Assembly: GCA_011009095.1 (NCBI GenBank)
Contig: VTPC01090589.1
Coordinates: 799,053-863,052, forward strand
Source of the DNA: Ignelater luminosus
Taxonomy: Eukaryota; Arthropoda; Insecta; Coleoptera; Elateridae
Length of the DNA: 64,000 nucleotides
Direction: 5' to 3'
The notes beneath the pieces were generated by a model. That model was given only the letters and a program-made list of their open reading frames with translations. It did no database searches and was not told the origin of the DNA. A program made the position numbers and the translations under genes. The first letter of the stretch is position 1. The number at the start of each line of letters is the position of its first letter. Shown here piece by piece: positions 48,856-61,700 of this stretch.

Positions 48856-49909
48856 TACGTAAATATACATGAGTTCAAGCATTATGGTAGTTTATTAAAT
48901 TACACAAAAAAAATAGTTGTCAATACGCATGGTTTATAAGAAAACTCTGTGTCAAAACTTTTAAATGTGTTAGTTGACTTTTATTTACTTCCGATTCGAC
49001 CTATAAATCTTTTTTATGTATTGGAAACTTAGAAAAAAGAAAAGGAGTGCAGAATTATGAGCATCGGCGTGCCCGGGGTATATTAGGGAGACATCGAGGG
49101 TTTTTATATTTCAGAAAAACCAATAAATTTTTTTAAAATTGGAAGGTTCGCATAAAAAGAAATTTTGGGAAATTTTTAAAATTGCTGAAACAACACCCGA
49201 ATAGTTTAAAAACATTTTTAGTAAAACAAATCTGACATTCGAGAACAAAATTTAATTAACTTCTTCAGAGATTAATTTGTTGGAATATTAATTTGGTTAA
49301 TCACAACATTTATTTTAGTATTCTAGTTGCGAGCGGAACAACGCAGGAAAGAAACCATATTTACTAAAAGTTTCTATTAACACTGAACACAAAACACGTT
49401 ACCGTTCTGTTAATTTGTCGTTGGTTTCACGCACAGTTCTCAAATGGCCAAAGTAGAACCTGAGAAGAACTCACAATCAGATAAACTTCCAAAGTATTTC
49501 AACTCTATGAGCATAACTGAATACTCTGCAGCTGATGAAGCACTTCTCGACTGTAACATCTTGAGTCCATGTTCTTGCAACATTAAACTTTCCACTTATC
49601 CTTTAAAATGGATACAAAACCTTCTTTAGAGTTTAAATCAGAATGTTTTATGAACAGCATGAGAGATGGCGAAAATAAAAAATAATTTTCGAATCTCCTA
49701 AAAGTTTTTATAAGAACATGGATTTAAATGCTTTTAAAAAGATTAATATTGAGAAAATACATACAGGAAATTCAATTTTTTTCATTTAGAGTTTTAAAAG
49801 AATGTTTGTATTTGCTCTTCTTTATCCATAAATGGAAAAGAAATTTTCTTATCTGAGTATTATACAAAGTTTTAGAGAATTATAGTGATTATAACAACGG
49901 CTCTTGCAT
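48856..49909. other. AT-rich stretch, no gene recognised
   Basis: No family match. A 61-codon frame at 49444-49629 is not recognised. Confidence 0.45.
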
Positions 49910-49947
49910 GAACATTAAATATAATCTGGTGATTATATTTAATGTTC
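49910..49947. repeat. Perfect 17-bp hairpin
   Basis: GAACATTAAATATAATC, loop TGGT, then its exact reverse complement. There is no mismatch over the 17-bp stem. Flanking bases do not extend the pairing. It is not associated with any recognised element and has no trailing T-tract as in a terminator, which would not apply in this setting. Confidence 0.9.
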
Positions 49948-51050
49948 GTCATATCCAAGGGCTTTTTATACATAAAGTAGGTCTTTTCAGTCGTTTCATT
50001 CATGTAATCTTGAAATGCATAGCCTTAGTAATGAGCAACAACACGATTTAAATTGAGTTGAAAAAATAACATTACCTAAGGATTAAAAGAACAACAAATA
50101 ACAAGTTTTATAATAAAATAGTGTTGTGGCATAATGGAAGTATTAATTATAGTGTTTGGGAAATAATGTTTTGAGTAAAATCGCAAATTCACAACTGTCT
50201 TGAACTTATTTCAATATTTAAAAACTGATCGATTCATTATTAGTTTTTAATTTATAAACTCCTGATAAATAACGTTTTTTAAAATTTATATTTGATTCTA
50301 TTTTTGTGGGAAACATTTCTAAAACGATTATAATTAATATCTTGTCAAAATCAAAATTGTGGTAAATATCAAAGCAATCTATTTTATAATTTGTTCATTG
50401 TTTTGTTTCTCCTACGTTCTCCTGCTCTAGTGAGTCTTTATGTGTAGAAAAAGTTGTGCTGTTTTTGTTATTTTTGGATTCAAATATGCAATCAAAATTA
50501 ATCTGTCCATACAAATCAAAATTTCTACATTAAACCATGAATAATAACTCCTGTCTCCGAAAACAAAACAGGGAAACAAAAGCTTAATTGGTAGCGTAAG
50601 GCGGGGTAGCTTTGTCTGAATTTCAAGGTTTATTGGATGTAACTGTTTTTAATATTCGGCTACATTTCTGGAATTCAAGTATGTAATATATTAATGTGCT
50701 TGCTTCTAGTTTTCGCAAGGACACGATAAATTCTTAAGATCTAAAATATTCTTTTATTTTTAAATATCTTGCAAAGTAAACATTGTTAAGTCAGTTTCAA
50801 ACTCAAATATGTGCCTAGTATTGACTTTTTGAGTTTTAGGCTTGGGCAAAACCTTTTCTATTTCATTTCGTTTTCTCTATTGGGAAACACAAACTTGTTG
50901 TTCAGATTCTTTCTCCAAAATTTAATTTTTTAAAGAATTCTTATTGAGCTCCAAACCTATTCCAATAAAATCTTTTATGGTTTTTTAGTTTCAAGAAAGT
51001 CTTCTTCTTGTATATCATTTACAAGAACCTCTGGTACCAACAATAATTCC
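49948..51050. other. AT-rich stretch, no gene recognised
   Basis: No family match on either strand. Confidence 0.45.
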
Positions 51051-52270
51051 TCATTTTCTTTATCAATATTAGTCATCTTCCTCCTTCTCTTTAGATTTAG
51101 AGTTTTGGTTCTTCTCTACGTTGCCGTCTAGATCATCATCATCGGTATTTTCCTCCTGGAAGTCATTTTCAAGATTTTCATATGATACTCTTTTTCCTGG
51201 TTCAATATGGACCATTATATTTCTTCTTCTTGTTCCTGTAGTGCCCTTGTTAGATCGAGTCTCCCGTAAATAACTTAACAGGTTTCATCTACTGCTCCTT
51301 CCAGTTTATTTTCAATTGAACGGGTGGATGCCTGTTGCCCTAAAACCACTCTGTATTGTGCTACGTTCGTTCATTTTAATTTTGTCATCCAACAGTTTTA
51401 AGACAAATGGAAAAGAAGACTTATTCAGTGCCTTTTCTCTAGAATTTTGTAGTTTATAGTCCGTTAAGATACTTATCTATGCTGCTTTTAAGAACCGGAA
51501 AAACCTCACATCGAGAGGTTGTGTGCTGACATTCTATTAGAACTTGAATACTTGAGTGGGATGATAAGTTATCTCCAATAATCACCTTAGTTTTTGGTTA
51601 AGACCTAGCCAGCCTTCATCATCATCATCTGCATCAAACCAGCCTGGTTTGGCGCGATTGTACCTAGTATGTCTAGGCCCACCAATGCATCACCCATCAT
51701 AAATTCGTCCTGCCTTGTAGACGACATATTTGCCACCTGCAGTTGTTGCAAATATTAGTGATAATGCTGTCTTTGTTGAATGCAGGATTCTCTCAGGATA
51801 TTTAGTTCCATGAAAGAACATGCACACCAGGTTGATCTGTCAGGCTGGTCTTATCGTAGTTTAATATGTTAGTTGGTAGAATACCAACGAGTGATTGTTC
51901 CAAGTTATAGAAATATGCTTCCATGCTTTCCTCTACTTGTTCAGCGCGCTTGATATTCTGGTAATGCCTGTTGGTAAGGCGATCTCTATGTTTTTCCAGA
52001 AACGTCATACACCAATCTTGTCCACATAGATTATCTTTAAATGTTGTTAAAATGTCGTTTCACTACCAAAAACTGCAGCTGCTATCAAAACATCCACTGT
52101 TTGCAACCAGCAGTTTCAGTATGTATATATTTTGCATTATTGAGTTCTTCTGGGAATATTAAATTGGTCTGAAGCCTGCGTGTAGGTTAAAAGTCAATTT
52201 GCTATTTCCCTTAAAGCCCTATTTATATTCCCAGAGCTATAATCCCGGTATTTTCGTAAACCAAGACGTC
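51051..52270 (-). pseudogene. Pogo/Tigger-like DDE transposase relic
   Basis: Minus-strand transposase of the Tc1/mariner superfamily, pogo/Tigger branch. The N-terminal helix-turn-helix region reads LRKYRDYSSGNINRALREIAN, then QASDQFNIPRRT (52255-52110). The catalytic domain has SLVGILPTNILNYDKTSLTD (first Asp, next residue Lys instead of the usual Glu), STKTALSLIF, GGPRHTRYNRAKPGWFDAD, and KVIIGDNLSSHSS (second Asp). A deletion then joins LIECQ to STQPLDVRFFRFLKAA (third Asp), shortening the spacing between the last two Asp. The C-terminus has a GIHPFN motif and an acidic Asp/Glu/Lys tail. A GAT triplet run has expanded after GWFDAD. Several frameshifts. Confidence 0.8.
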
Positions 52271-52344
52271 TTCTGTAGATATGCGGAATGTCTTCTTAAA
52301 TCTTTCAAATCATCGAGTAGACTGTGCCAACTGTAACAATTTTA

Positions 52345-53938
52345 GGTTATGGCTCCCCTAATTATTTTAGCACAAAACTTTCTTTGGGTTTTTTGAAGGG
52401 CGTTATAAGATGATATACACTGAGAAATTTCAGCATTTTATGATAACTCAATTAGAAGATATTTAACGAAATGTGCGTGTATGTGCATACTACAGCAACA
52501 ACGTTGAATATCAAAAACTTTATTGCTATTAACTTACAATTTACAATTAAATGCTAACAAAACCAGAATTACTTGAGTACAGTAAAGTGGTATTTAATGA
52601 AATATCAAATAAGAACAATCCCTCATTAACGTTTAAACAATATCCTAAACGATTGTAGAACTCATTTCTCACATTACTTAATTGATATTGTGAAATTCCA
52701 TCACATTCTCCAGATACTGCGTTCTTCAACTGTTCTAGATTTTCAAAACGTCTATTTTTGTAAACTTTTGACATTAAATTACCCCCCCAAAAAAAAAATC
52801 GTTTGGTGACAAATCAGGAGACCTGGCTGGCCAGTTAATGGTATGGTTTGGGCCAATAACTTGGTTTAAAAAAGTGTGCATTAAATACTCTCGAACTACA
52901 TGGGTGTTGTGCGCCGGGCAACCATCCATTGAAACCAAATAACCTAATTTTCTTGAGCTGCATTGTCCAAGACGGGTCCAGTCCGATCTTGTAATAAATT
53001 CAAAAAAACTTCTCCGGTTAACGTTCCCTCAATAAAAAAGGGTCCGATAATGTGTTGGCCAAGAATTCCAGCCCAAATGTTGACTTTTTGGGGGTACTGG
53101 GATCTTGTTTCAATAAATCGGTGTTCATTTTCCTTACTCCAGTACCTGCAATTCTGTACATTCGGCTCATAGTTTAACGTAAACGTACATTCATCACTAC
53201 AACAAATATTTCGTAGAAATTCCCTATCATCATTTGTCCTTTCCATCATCTCGAAACAAAAATCAGCCCTTTTTTCTTCATCACCCTCATTTAATTCTTG
53301 ATACGGGTGTATTTGTAAGACATTAATTTGTTTTTTTTAAACCTGAAAAACTGTTGTGGAGTGTATTCCCATCATTTTCCCAAGCTGCCCCGTACTTACT
53401 TCTTGGTTTTTCTGAACGGAGAGTAAAATGTCTAACTCTGTATCATTAACTCTTCTTTGCCCTTTTTCTTCATCTGCATCATTTTCGCACTTACAATTGT
53501 TCAAACAGTTCCTGAAAACTCAAACTTTTTTTACTAAACGTTGAATATTGAATTTGTTGGGTACTGGTCTGTCTGGAAATTCGACAGAAAACATTTCGGA
53601 CACTTTCTCCATGCTGTTCCCTGCATAATACCACTTTATTATGGTAATTTTCTCCGTTGTTGAATAATTCATACTCAAATTTAAATTGATTGTCAAACTG
53701 TCATGTAGTGACAATCACAGATAATTAATAGAAATAGTTGATTGTGAAAATTTACTGGCCTATTTGATGTTGCTGCTGAACTATGCGCATAACATGTACT
53801 ATGCACACACCTTTCTTTAAATATCTTCTAATTGAGGTATCATAAAATGCTGAAATTGCTCAGTGTATATCATCTTGCAATGCCCTTCAAAACACCCAAA
53901 TAAAGTATAATGCTAAAATAATTAGGAAAGCCAATATC
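52345..53938 (-). mobile_element. DD41D Tc1/mariner element with long TIRs (1594 bp)
   Basis: Inverted arms of about 140-165 bp: 52345-52489 and 53800-53938. Shared blocks include CCTAATTATTTTAGCA, TTTTGAAGGGC, AGATGATATACACTGAG and ATTTCAGCATTTTATGATA. By eye about 113 of the first 130 positions match. TA flanks both ends (52343-52344 and 53939-53940). The transposase inside is on the minus strand. Long TIRs are unusual for mariner-type elements, which mostly have about 28 bp. Confidence 0.85.
52547..53672 (-). pseudogene. DD41D transposase, two stops and two frameshifts
   Basis: Start MNYSTTEKITIIKWYYAGNS at 53672, an N-terminal helix-turn-helix region like the one often called DUF4817. 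In-frame TGA near 53520 and TAA near 53340 interrupt a continuous frame that includes VNDTELDILLSVQKNQEVST and LNEGDEEKRADFCFEMMERT. The first catalytic Asp is in CCSDECTFTL, followed by QNCRYWS and PQKVNIWAGILG. A frameshift near 52950 leads to LVSMDGCPAHNTHVV (second Asp) and WPARSPDLSPNDFFF (third Asp), 41 residues apart. A second frameshift sits at a T10/G7 homopolymer (52782-52798), one T short of continuing into LMSKVYKNRRFENLEQLKNAV. Stop at 52547. Confidence 0.85.
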
Positions 53939-55289
53939 TAAACATTTCAAAATTAGCATGGGATTTCCTATGTTGCGTCCGCTGATGCAGCAACAGGTAT
54001 AAAGCATAAGTAAGGTACATACCTTAACAATGCAATACTCCAGTGCGCAGCAAATTACGATCAAAATTATTTAAATTATTACTCCAGATACATTAACTGT
54101 CACTGTCAAATAGTTACAAGGTCGAGTCCTGCAGCGCTTTGGTATCTACAACGTCAATGTTAACTATCAAATGCAAAGTACGCAAAAAGTACAAATCTTT
54201 ATGGTACTCTACGGGACGACACGGTATCTTACAAATGTTAGAAATAAAATTGTCAAAATAATTAATACAGAAAATTCAATCTCGATTTATCTTCCGATTC
54301 CCAAAGCTACCAAATTGGTATTGGACAATTTTGTAGGTTTTCCAATATTTTGATTTACCCTCTGTGGATGAGTACTTCAGCCAACTGCTAAAACGTTCTC
54401 AGATTTAGAAAAGCTAAAGCTTTTTAGTTTTCGAAATACCAAATAACACAAAAAGAAAAAAAGTAGATAGTAAAAACCAGGCTGCTTGGTGTTGCGATAA
54501 TTATATTGGCATTGACAATAGACGCTTACAAGAGTTTCCCTATCTGTTCTTTAACCAATTTGCATCTAATTAAACAATTATACTATTACTATCTTGCACT
54601 AATAGATATTTGGGAATTTCATTCTACAACGTTCTTGAATTCCAAGCTTTTATGACTTTTGATCACTTCTGTCTTTTTCTTCTTACCTGAAAACATCTTA
54701 CCATGATAAAATTCTATTTGCTTTACTATGCGCAAATCTACAATGTGATGGTTTCTGGTGGCAAAAGGCTAAACACTAGGCAACACTTTCTAAATTTAAT
54801 CTAAACTTTATCAACAACACTGAAATTTTTGAGAATATTGATTATTCTTAATTTTGGTAATCTTGACTTAATTTTTTGCAAAACAAGAAGATTCTTCCTA
54901 TTTGGTGCAAATTTCTCGGCAGTCACTGTATAAATTTGTCGACACACAAAACATTTGAATAAGCACAGCAGAACTAAATGGTTGAAAATTACTCTACCAT
55001 GTTTTGATCGATATTTGGAAATTATATTAAATTGTTCGTAAACAAGAACTAACAACTATAGCAATCTATTTATCTTTTTTTCTCTTCTGTTCTTAAATTA
55101 TTAAATCTAATCACGAAATGTGCAAAGACAGACAATTAAGAAACCAAAACAGGCTCCAGCGCTGTTGCATACAAAATGAAACTAAAACCGAGGATTTGAG
55201 TGACAACTGAAGTTGAAACTTCAAATGGCTTGAAGTATGGTTAGGCAAGTCAAAAAAATCATTTTCTGATTATTGTTGCTTCAAACTGT
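53939..55289. other. No gene recognised
   Basis: 53.94-54.16 kb is slightly GC-richer with no family match. The rest is AT-rich. An 84-codon minus frame at 54801-55055 is not recognised. Confidence 0.45.
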
Positions 55290-55450
55290 TTGAAGATGTA
55301 AATAGACCGTTCCAGCTTTAGGCAGAAACTTTATTCTTTACATAATAGCACCATGGTCGGTTCTGGTTTCTGGACCGTAGCCATCTGCCAAGAGGCTTCT
55401 TTTGCTAGTTGGTCATGAGTATTATTAGTGACATTAGAATATTGTTTCTA
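55290..55450 (-). pseudogene. Possible RNase H tail of a non-LTR retrotransposon
   Basis: A minus-strand stretch reads NNTHDQLAKEASWQMATVQ, then KPEPTMVLLCKE and a stop. The D-Q-L-A-K-E-A motif with a PEP motif about 15 residues later matches the end of the RNase H domain and the following GPEP motif in Jockey/I-type ORF2. Short and without upstream support. Confidence 0.35.
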
Positions 55451-57494
55451 ATTATTGAATAGCAATAACAATTTCTGCACTTTGTAAGAAAATAATTTTT
55501 TGCAACCGAGTTTTATAACTTAAAAAGGTAGTAATGTTCATTTAATCTGTATTTGCAAATCTGTCAAATTTCACAGTTTCCACAGAACGTTTATTGATTA
55601 TTTAAGAGTTGTGCAATCTTAAATTTTTGGAAGCGAAACAAACTTTGAGTTAATTTCTAATGTCTTCTGGTTTTGTCTTCCTTGTAATAATAGAAAAGAA
55701 TAACAATTTAAAAGTATTCTCTTATAACAAGTTCAGTTTACGATAGTTAATTTTATGATAATCAAGATTTGCTGCCAACCTTTGAACTATAAGCATTAAC
55801 ACTTCTAAGGAATAAAACCTCAACCCAATGACCTCGATTCTCTTGAAATATTTGTTGATGTTGGAACATACCCTCGCTGCACTAAAGATATGACGGTTAT
55901 CCATCTTCCTTAGCAAGTTCAGAACTCTTTTCTTGTCTATTTCAAATGCGTTGTTTGCTCTAAAACTATCTTTTCAATTTTTTTTATTTGTTTGTTTTAA
56001 AAAAAACTTGAAATTTAAAATCAGTTCCTTCTAAATTTTTCAGGCACAAAAAATGACTAACAGTAATAGGATATTTTAAATTTTATAACAATGCAAGGTA
56101 ACTTCAAGATGTTTAAAGTATACTGCAAGAACAAGAATAAATAAGGCTGACTACCCGACGCGACGTTGAATGCATAATAAATAACTAACCTCGTTGTAAT
56201 GTAGTGAAATAATAACTCTTCAAAAGGGACTTTTTTCATCTTTCCAACCCTTTCTTGCATAATATACCTTTGACAAAGCGTTTTTTAAGATAATGTCTGT
56301 CTCTCTAGGGCTGACGTGGCAGTAGTAATAGGATAGGTGTAAAATGTTATGGAAACACGTTTCAACCAATGTTCCTTCAGGTGATTAATAGTCCTACTCC
56401 CTAGTCTGAAAAGGGAAATAGATATAACTCCAGCTTAAATATGACATGTAAACGAGTTGTTTCTCCATTATAGTCAACTTCTTAAACAAATTTACACTAA
56501 ATGAAATTGCCGCATACAACCAAGAATTTCATTAATTTTCGTATCGGTTAGAACTACTTAGAAAGCAATTATAACCCCACTTTAAAATTTATTTCGCGTT
56601 CTGGAGTTCAGCAGGAAGCAAACAACAATAACTGTAATATTTTTTGCTCCTTATTTTCAGTTCATGTTTTTATTAAGTAGCGTTTATTGAAACTAGTAAA
56701 TTTGTTACACAACTAAAAACCAACAAACCGCTCCGAAAATTTTATTTTCCGCCAACATGAACCTGCAAAAAATTGCTACCAACTTATTTTGAAGTTCAAC
56801 ATTTAAAAAAGTTTTTAATAAATTCACGAATAGCTTTAGGATTAAACAAATGAAATTTTAATATAAATTGAAAGATAATTACAGGAAAATAGAAGTTATT
56901 TGTAAATATTTGCCAAAAAAGAAAATTATTGAAAAAGCTTTTAAGTATTAGTTGTTATTTTAAATATTTCATAATTTTTTAAACCTCTTTTGTTTTAGAA
57001 TATGTAATTGTTTTTATAGAAGTACTCCTAGTGGACAAACCATAATAGATAGACATTAGTGCAGGGTAATATCAAAAACCTAAAAGATTAAATAGTAGTA
57101 CGGTGGCCATTCGTAATTTTTTATTGTGGGAGGGTAACGTAAAACATGATTCTTATTCTATAAAAATTTCTGCTATAACTTCATTCAATAACCTATAATA
57201 TATGTATTTTGATATTTTCTTTCTTCTGGTTCACTGCTGATCACAAATTGGAAAAGGTATAACTTTTAATAAATTTTTGCTTTGTCTGGGCTAGAAAACA
57301 AAAACATTAATTGAAAACTACAGTAATTGGACTAGAATGTTTGCTTTGTTTTATGTCTAGAAGGTCGAAGCAAAAATCAAAGAAAACAAAAAACGCCGGG
57401 TTGTCCTATTTTATTGTTTATCTTCTTTTAAACTGTGTGAAGTCATCGGTTGTATTCTATCCTTGTTCTCGGCTGGTGGTTCTGCTGACCCACT
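55451..57494. other. AT-rich stretch, no gene recognised
   Basis: No family match on either strand. Confidence 0.45.
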
Positions 57495-57495
57495 A

Positions 57496-58765
57496 CGAGG
57501 GTGGTCTGAAAAGTTTCCGACCTAACAAAGATACAAGACATTTTTTCTGAAATTTTTTTTTATTTTTCAACATAGTCACCTTGTAACTCTACACACTTCT
57601 CCCAGCGATGCACCCATCTCTGTAACCCGTCCAAATAGTACTCGGCATTTTTCTCTGCAAAATAATTGTTCACGAAGGTGATTGCCTCTTCATTTGACGA
57701 AAATCTTTGTCCTCCGAGCGCAATTTTTAGATGAGGGAACAAAAAGAAGTCGCTTGGGGCTAGATCTGGTGAGTAAGGCGGATGGTCAAGCAGTTCAAAC
57801 CGTAATTCGTGGATTTTCGCCATGGCAACCGCTGAGGTGTGAGACGTTGGTGAAACAGGATTTTCTTTTTCTGCAAATGTGGCCGTTTTTTTGCAAGTTC
57901 TGCCTTCAGCTTGTCAAGTAATGATGCATAGTACGCTCCTGTAATGGTTTTTCCTTTTTGAAGATAATCGATTAAAATAACTCCATGACTATCCCAAAAA
58001 ACAGTCGCCATCACTTTCCCAGCCGAAAAAACAGTTTTTGCTTTTTTTGGAGCCGGTTCCCCCTTTGCAGTCCACTGTTTGGACTGTATTTTTGTTTCGG
58101 GCGTATAATGGTATATCCAAGTTTCATCTACAGTAATTAATCGGCGTTAAAACTCGGATTTATTTCGCCTAAACTGCGCCAAAAGAGCGTTGGAAATATT
58201 CATTCGAACACGTTTTTGGTCTAACGTGAACAAACGCGGCACCCAACGCGCGGACAGCTTTCTAATGCCTAAATGTTGATTTAATATGTGACAAACACTT
58301 TCTTTTGACATGTTCATAACCTCTGCTATCTCTCTCACTTTAATTCGGCGGTCGTCTAGCACCATTTGGTGAACTTTGGCGATGTTTTCGTCGGTCGTTG
58401 CAGTTTTTGGACGTCCCGAACGTTCATCGTCTCCCAAGCTCTTACGGCCACGTTTAAATTCAGCAGCCTAAAATCTCACTGTGGTAAATGATGGTGCAGA
58501 GTTCCCATACACAGAATCCAAATCATCTTTTATTTGCGAAGGCGTATTGCCTTTCAAAAACAAATATTTAATGACAGTTCGATACTCGATTTTGTCCATT
58601 TTCACAAAAAGACTCACATCAACTCACTCAAACGACTGTTACATAAAAACTGCGCGTTCAAAATGGCTGAAACTTTGGTGAGTAACAACAACGAAATTCA
58701 GTAGCTTTTATTTACGAGTGCTGCCATCTTCACGTTGAGGTCGGAAACTTTTCAGACCACCTTCG
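57496..58765 (-). mobile_element. Mariner F, full length (1270 bp)
   Basis: TIRs begin CGAGGGTGGTCTGAAAAGTT at left and CGAAGGTGGTCTGAAAAGTT at right (reverse-complemented), one mismatch over 28 bp. TA flanks at 57494-57495 and 58766-58767. The 5' leader (right side) is nearly the same as the sequence that starts at 63871, so both belong to one family. Confidence 0.95.
57560..58599 (-). pseudogene. Mariner F transposase, catalytic motif disrupted
   Basis: Start MDKIEYRTVIKYLFLKGNT at 58599. A TAG replaces the Trp of VRFW near 58470. The frame resumes at EFKRGRKSLGDDERSGRPKT. Second helix-turn-helix, then WVPRLF. A TAA interrupts EF-RRL near 58149. The first catalytic Asp is intact in ITVDETWIYHYTPETK. 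KKKILFH is then followed by a frame change: the second motif, normally HHDNAPAH, has lost several bases around 57845-57855, removing the Asp. Reading resumes in another frame as HTSAVAMAKIHELRFELL and PPYSPDLAPSDFF, ending CVELQGDYVEK at 57560. Three lesions in total. Confidence 0.9.
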
Positions 58766-61700
58766 TAGTTGTTGAGAAACGTCTATACTTGTCCAGGTAT
58801 CTTATGTATTTTGGATGCACAGACCTCGGCGGAATTTCTCATTCTAACGCTACCGGATGAATGTCCATATCTACAAGAGACACTGTTTTTAGAGGGCATT
58901 AGAAGACTCAAATGTCATTCTGTGGTATCAAAGCGTAACACAGGAGGAGCTGGACTCCTGTGTATGCTTCCTTGATCTCCACCAGAGTTTCCCTTTTGCT
59001 ACATCATTCTCCGTCTGTCATCTTAGCTTGATCTTCACGGTGCAAAATGTATAAAATGCGGCCTTGAGAAGAGTCAATTGAGTACAAACAGTTTACCATT
59101 AAAACTCAGTAAAACAATTTCACGTTCATGTCAGCCCATTACAAGTACCACTGGTGAATTCTTACGTCAATAGTTAATTGCGATGACTAATGGTCAAAAA
59201 CTCCAACTACCATAACAACTTTTACTCATGATACTATTTAACTATGACACGCCACTATCAACATCTCACTTTCATCCCGGGTGGAGAGACAATAAACTTA
59301 GAACTTTAATTGCTTCCCTAAAAGGAAAATGGCGACGATCCGACTTTGATTTTCGTAAGACGTAGTACTTCAAATTTGAAAATCTACTGTTACTAGATAA
59401 AGATATGTGTAATTTGCCCAAATTGTTATTATCTGTTTCCACTTTTATCAAAACAGGTTACATGAGATGTCGTTGTGTATTTTGGTAAAAACAGGAGAAG
59501 AACATTGTATTCATCTAATTTATAACTAAGACAATCAGAATTCATTGTTTTAAATTTCTAGTCAGCAGGTGTTAGTACATTAAAAAAATGTTTGTGAACA
59601 AAGGCTCATTAATCTCCACAGAAGTAGTATTAATTTGTCGTGTACTCAAAAAACTGCAAGATAACGTGTAGTTAATCATACATAAAGTAAGCCAAGACAA
59701 GCTGTTTACTTACAAAATTAAAGTAATCCCTAAAAGAATCAATTAAAGATCGAAGTGGGTATTTATCAATGAATTCAAGCATTCAAGGTAGTCATATGGA
59801 AGTAACTATGTGTTTCCATATTATTATTTTATTATTTCCATTATTTATATTGCTAAGAATTAAATAGTGCAATCCTCTTGTTTGCATCATTATATTCATT
59901 AAACATGACATTTTTCCCTTATTCTTGGATAATCTGTAACAATCAAAATCAGAAGAAAAGGCCCTAAAGACGCTGTATATAAAACTGGCTCAAATTACAC
60001 AACTCCAAAGCCAGCACTAGGAAGTCTTATGAGCCCAACTTTATATTCAGAATTTGGAAGAGTCACATTATCAAGAAATGCAGCATATAAAAAAGGAACC
60101 GTTCAGAATGATTATACTCTAATTAGGTGTATCAGGTCTCCAAACTAAACACAAAACGAGCTGGATCCTGCCTGACTTTACTGTCAACTTATCTTGAAAC
60201 ATACAAGATTTCTACTAGTAACAACACAACTTGTGTAGGATAGGTGATGACTGGCGTTGTTGTTTGTGGGAACCACAGGTACAGAGGCGTTAATTGTCTG
60301 CCTACTGATTGGATCTTCTCTAATGCGCTTTGGGTAGGCTAGCGGGCGAAACGCTGATTATAGAGTCCATTTAGAGTTGAAGAAATCTTTAATTCGTTTC
60401 TTATATTTTTAGATTGTTCACTATTTATGTCCAGTGATCTAAGATCACTACTTTGTTATTTTAGTCAGCGAATTGTTTTTTGGCTGGAGCGGAGCTCCAG
60501 ATCGCTACTCGTCAGGTCCTTTGGTGTGATAATGTTTCATACCAGGCAGTTTAATGTATTGTCTCTTTATATATATTTTTTTGTTTCTATGCTATTGAGT
60601 ACCAGATCTTGACCTCTGTGGAGCTATCGCGCGCTCCTTTCTTCTTTTACGTTTTCATTTGTGACCGTGGTACAGGCGATTTATCCCAAACTTCGTCAAC
60701 ACTATCTCTTCTTTTACGTCTTAACTCGAACTAACATGCGTCAATATTATTTTTCTACAACAGGAGCTGTCTGAGATGTACTTAACTATATCTCAGAAAA
60801 TTCCTGCTGTAGACGCATGTTAGCTTGGGTTAGAGGCAATCCTGTCAAATATTCAAAGTGAAAGATAGAGAGTAACAAACTATATAAACATCTTCAAAGC
60901 GATTATCCTGAGCTACGTAATGATGAGGAGTTATTCCCAAAGATCAGCGCCAAGACAGGCGTTTGATATGATACATCGTCACATCAGTCGGTATCGAATT
61001 TGTATTACTTGTAAACCCAAGCAAAACAGACCTGGTAGGTTCATGCAAAGACAGCTTGTATGTAGTTTCAAACTTTTGGCAAATAATCTCGATAGATTCG
61101 ATTGGTCAGTTATCTTGACCTACTCAAGGTTACATTTACATTTGTAGTTCAAAGAGTCGAAGAACACTATCTCACAGTAAAGAGTTTAGGAAAATCCGCA
61201 AGCAAATCCTGTTGAACGTGTTAACTGTGTCACGGCTAACATTCCAAATCTCATTATTTTAAAGCAAAATTCGCAGATAAATAAATTAAACAAAAAAACC
61301 ATACGTTAAGTTAAAGAGCTGTGTTTGCTGACCAGAATAAAACTTGCAGCCACTAATCAAATTCCAAATAAGGCAGTTTAGTTACAGAATTGAGTGTGTA
61401 TCCCTAGCATTGCTGTTGAGTCTTGTGCCTTGAAACAAAACTGGGGAAGTACAGAATTTCAATTTGCAACGCATTTCGATGTTTTTAAAAGAATTTAGAT
61501 TTTATTTTCTTGATTTCTTTTGAGTTAATTATTGGGTGCAATTTCAAGCATACTTTTGTAATATTTCTGTAGACAGTTCGAGTAAAAAATTAAGCTTAAG
61601 ATAAACAAGATTAATTAAGATAGTTAACACTTTGAAGGCATAAAATAGATGAACAATGACTAGTTTTGACTTTTTGACACAAAAGCTCATTTTTACATAT

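Noticed and set aside
54100-54140. B-box-like GGTCGAGTCC as a tRNA or SINE
   Set aside because: No A box at the required distance and no cloverleaf.
59035-59170. C-x2-C stretch (AKCIKCG) as a retrotransposon zinc knuckle
   Set aside because: Only one half of a knuckle; downstream Cys/His positions are absent or in other frames.
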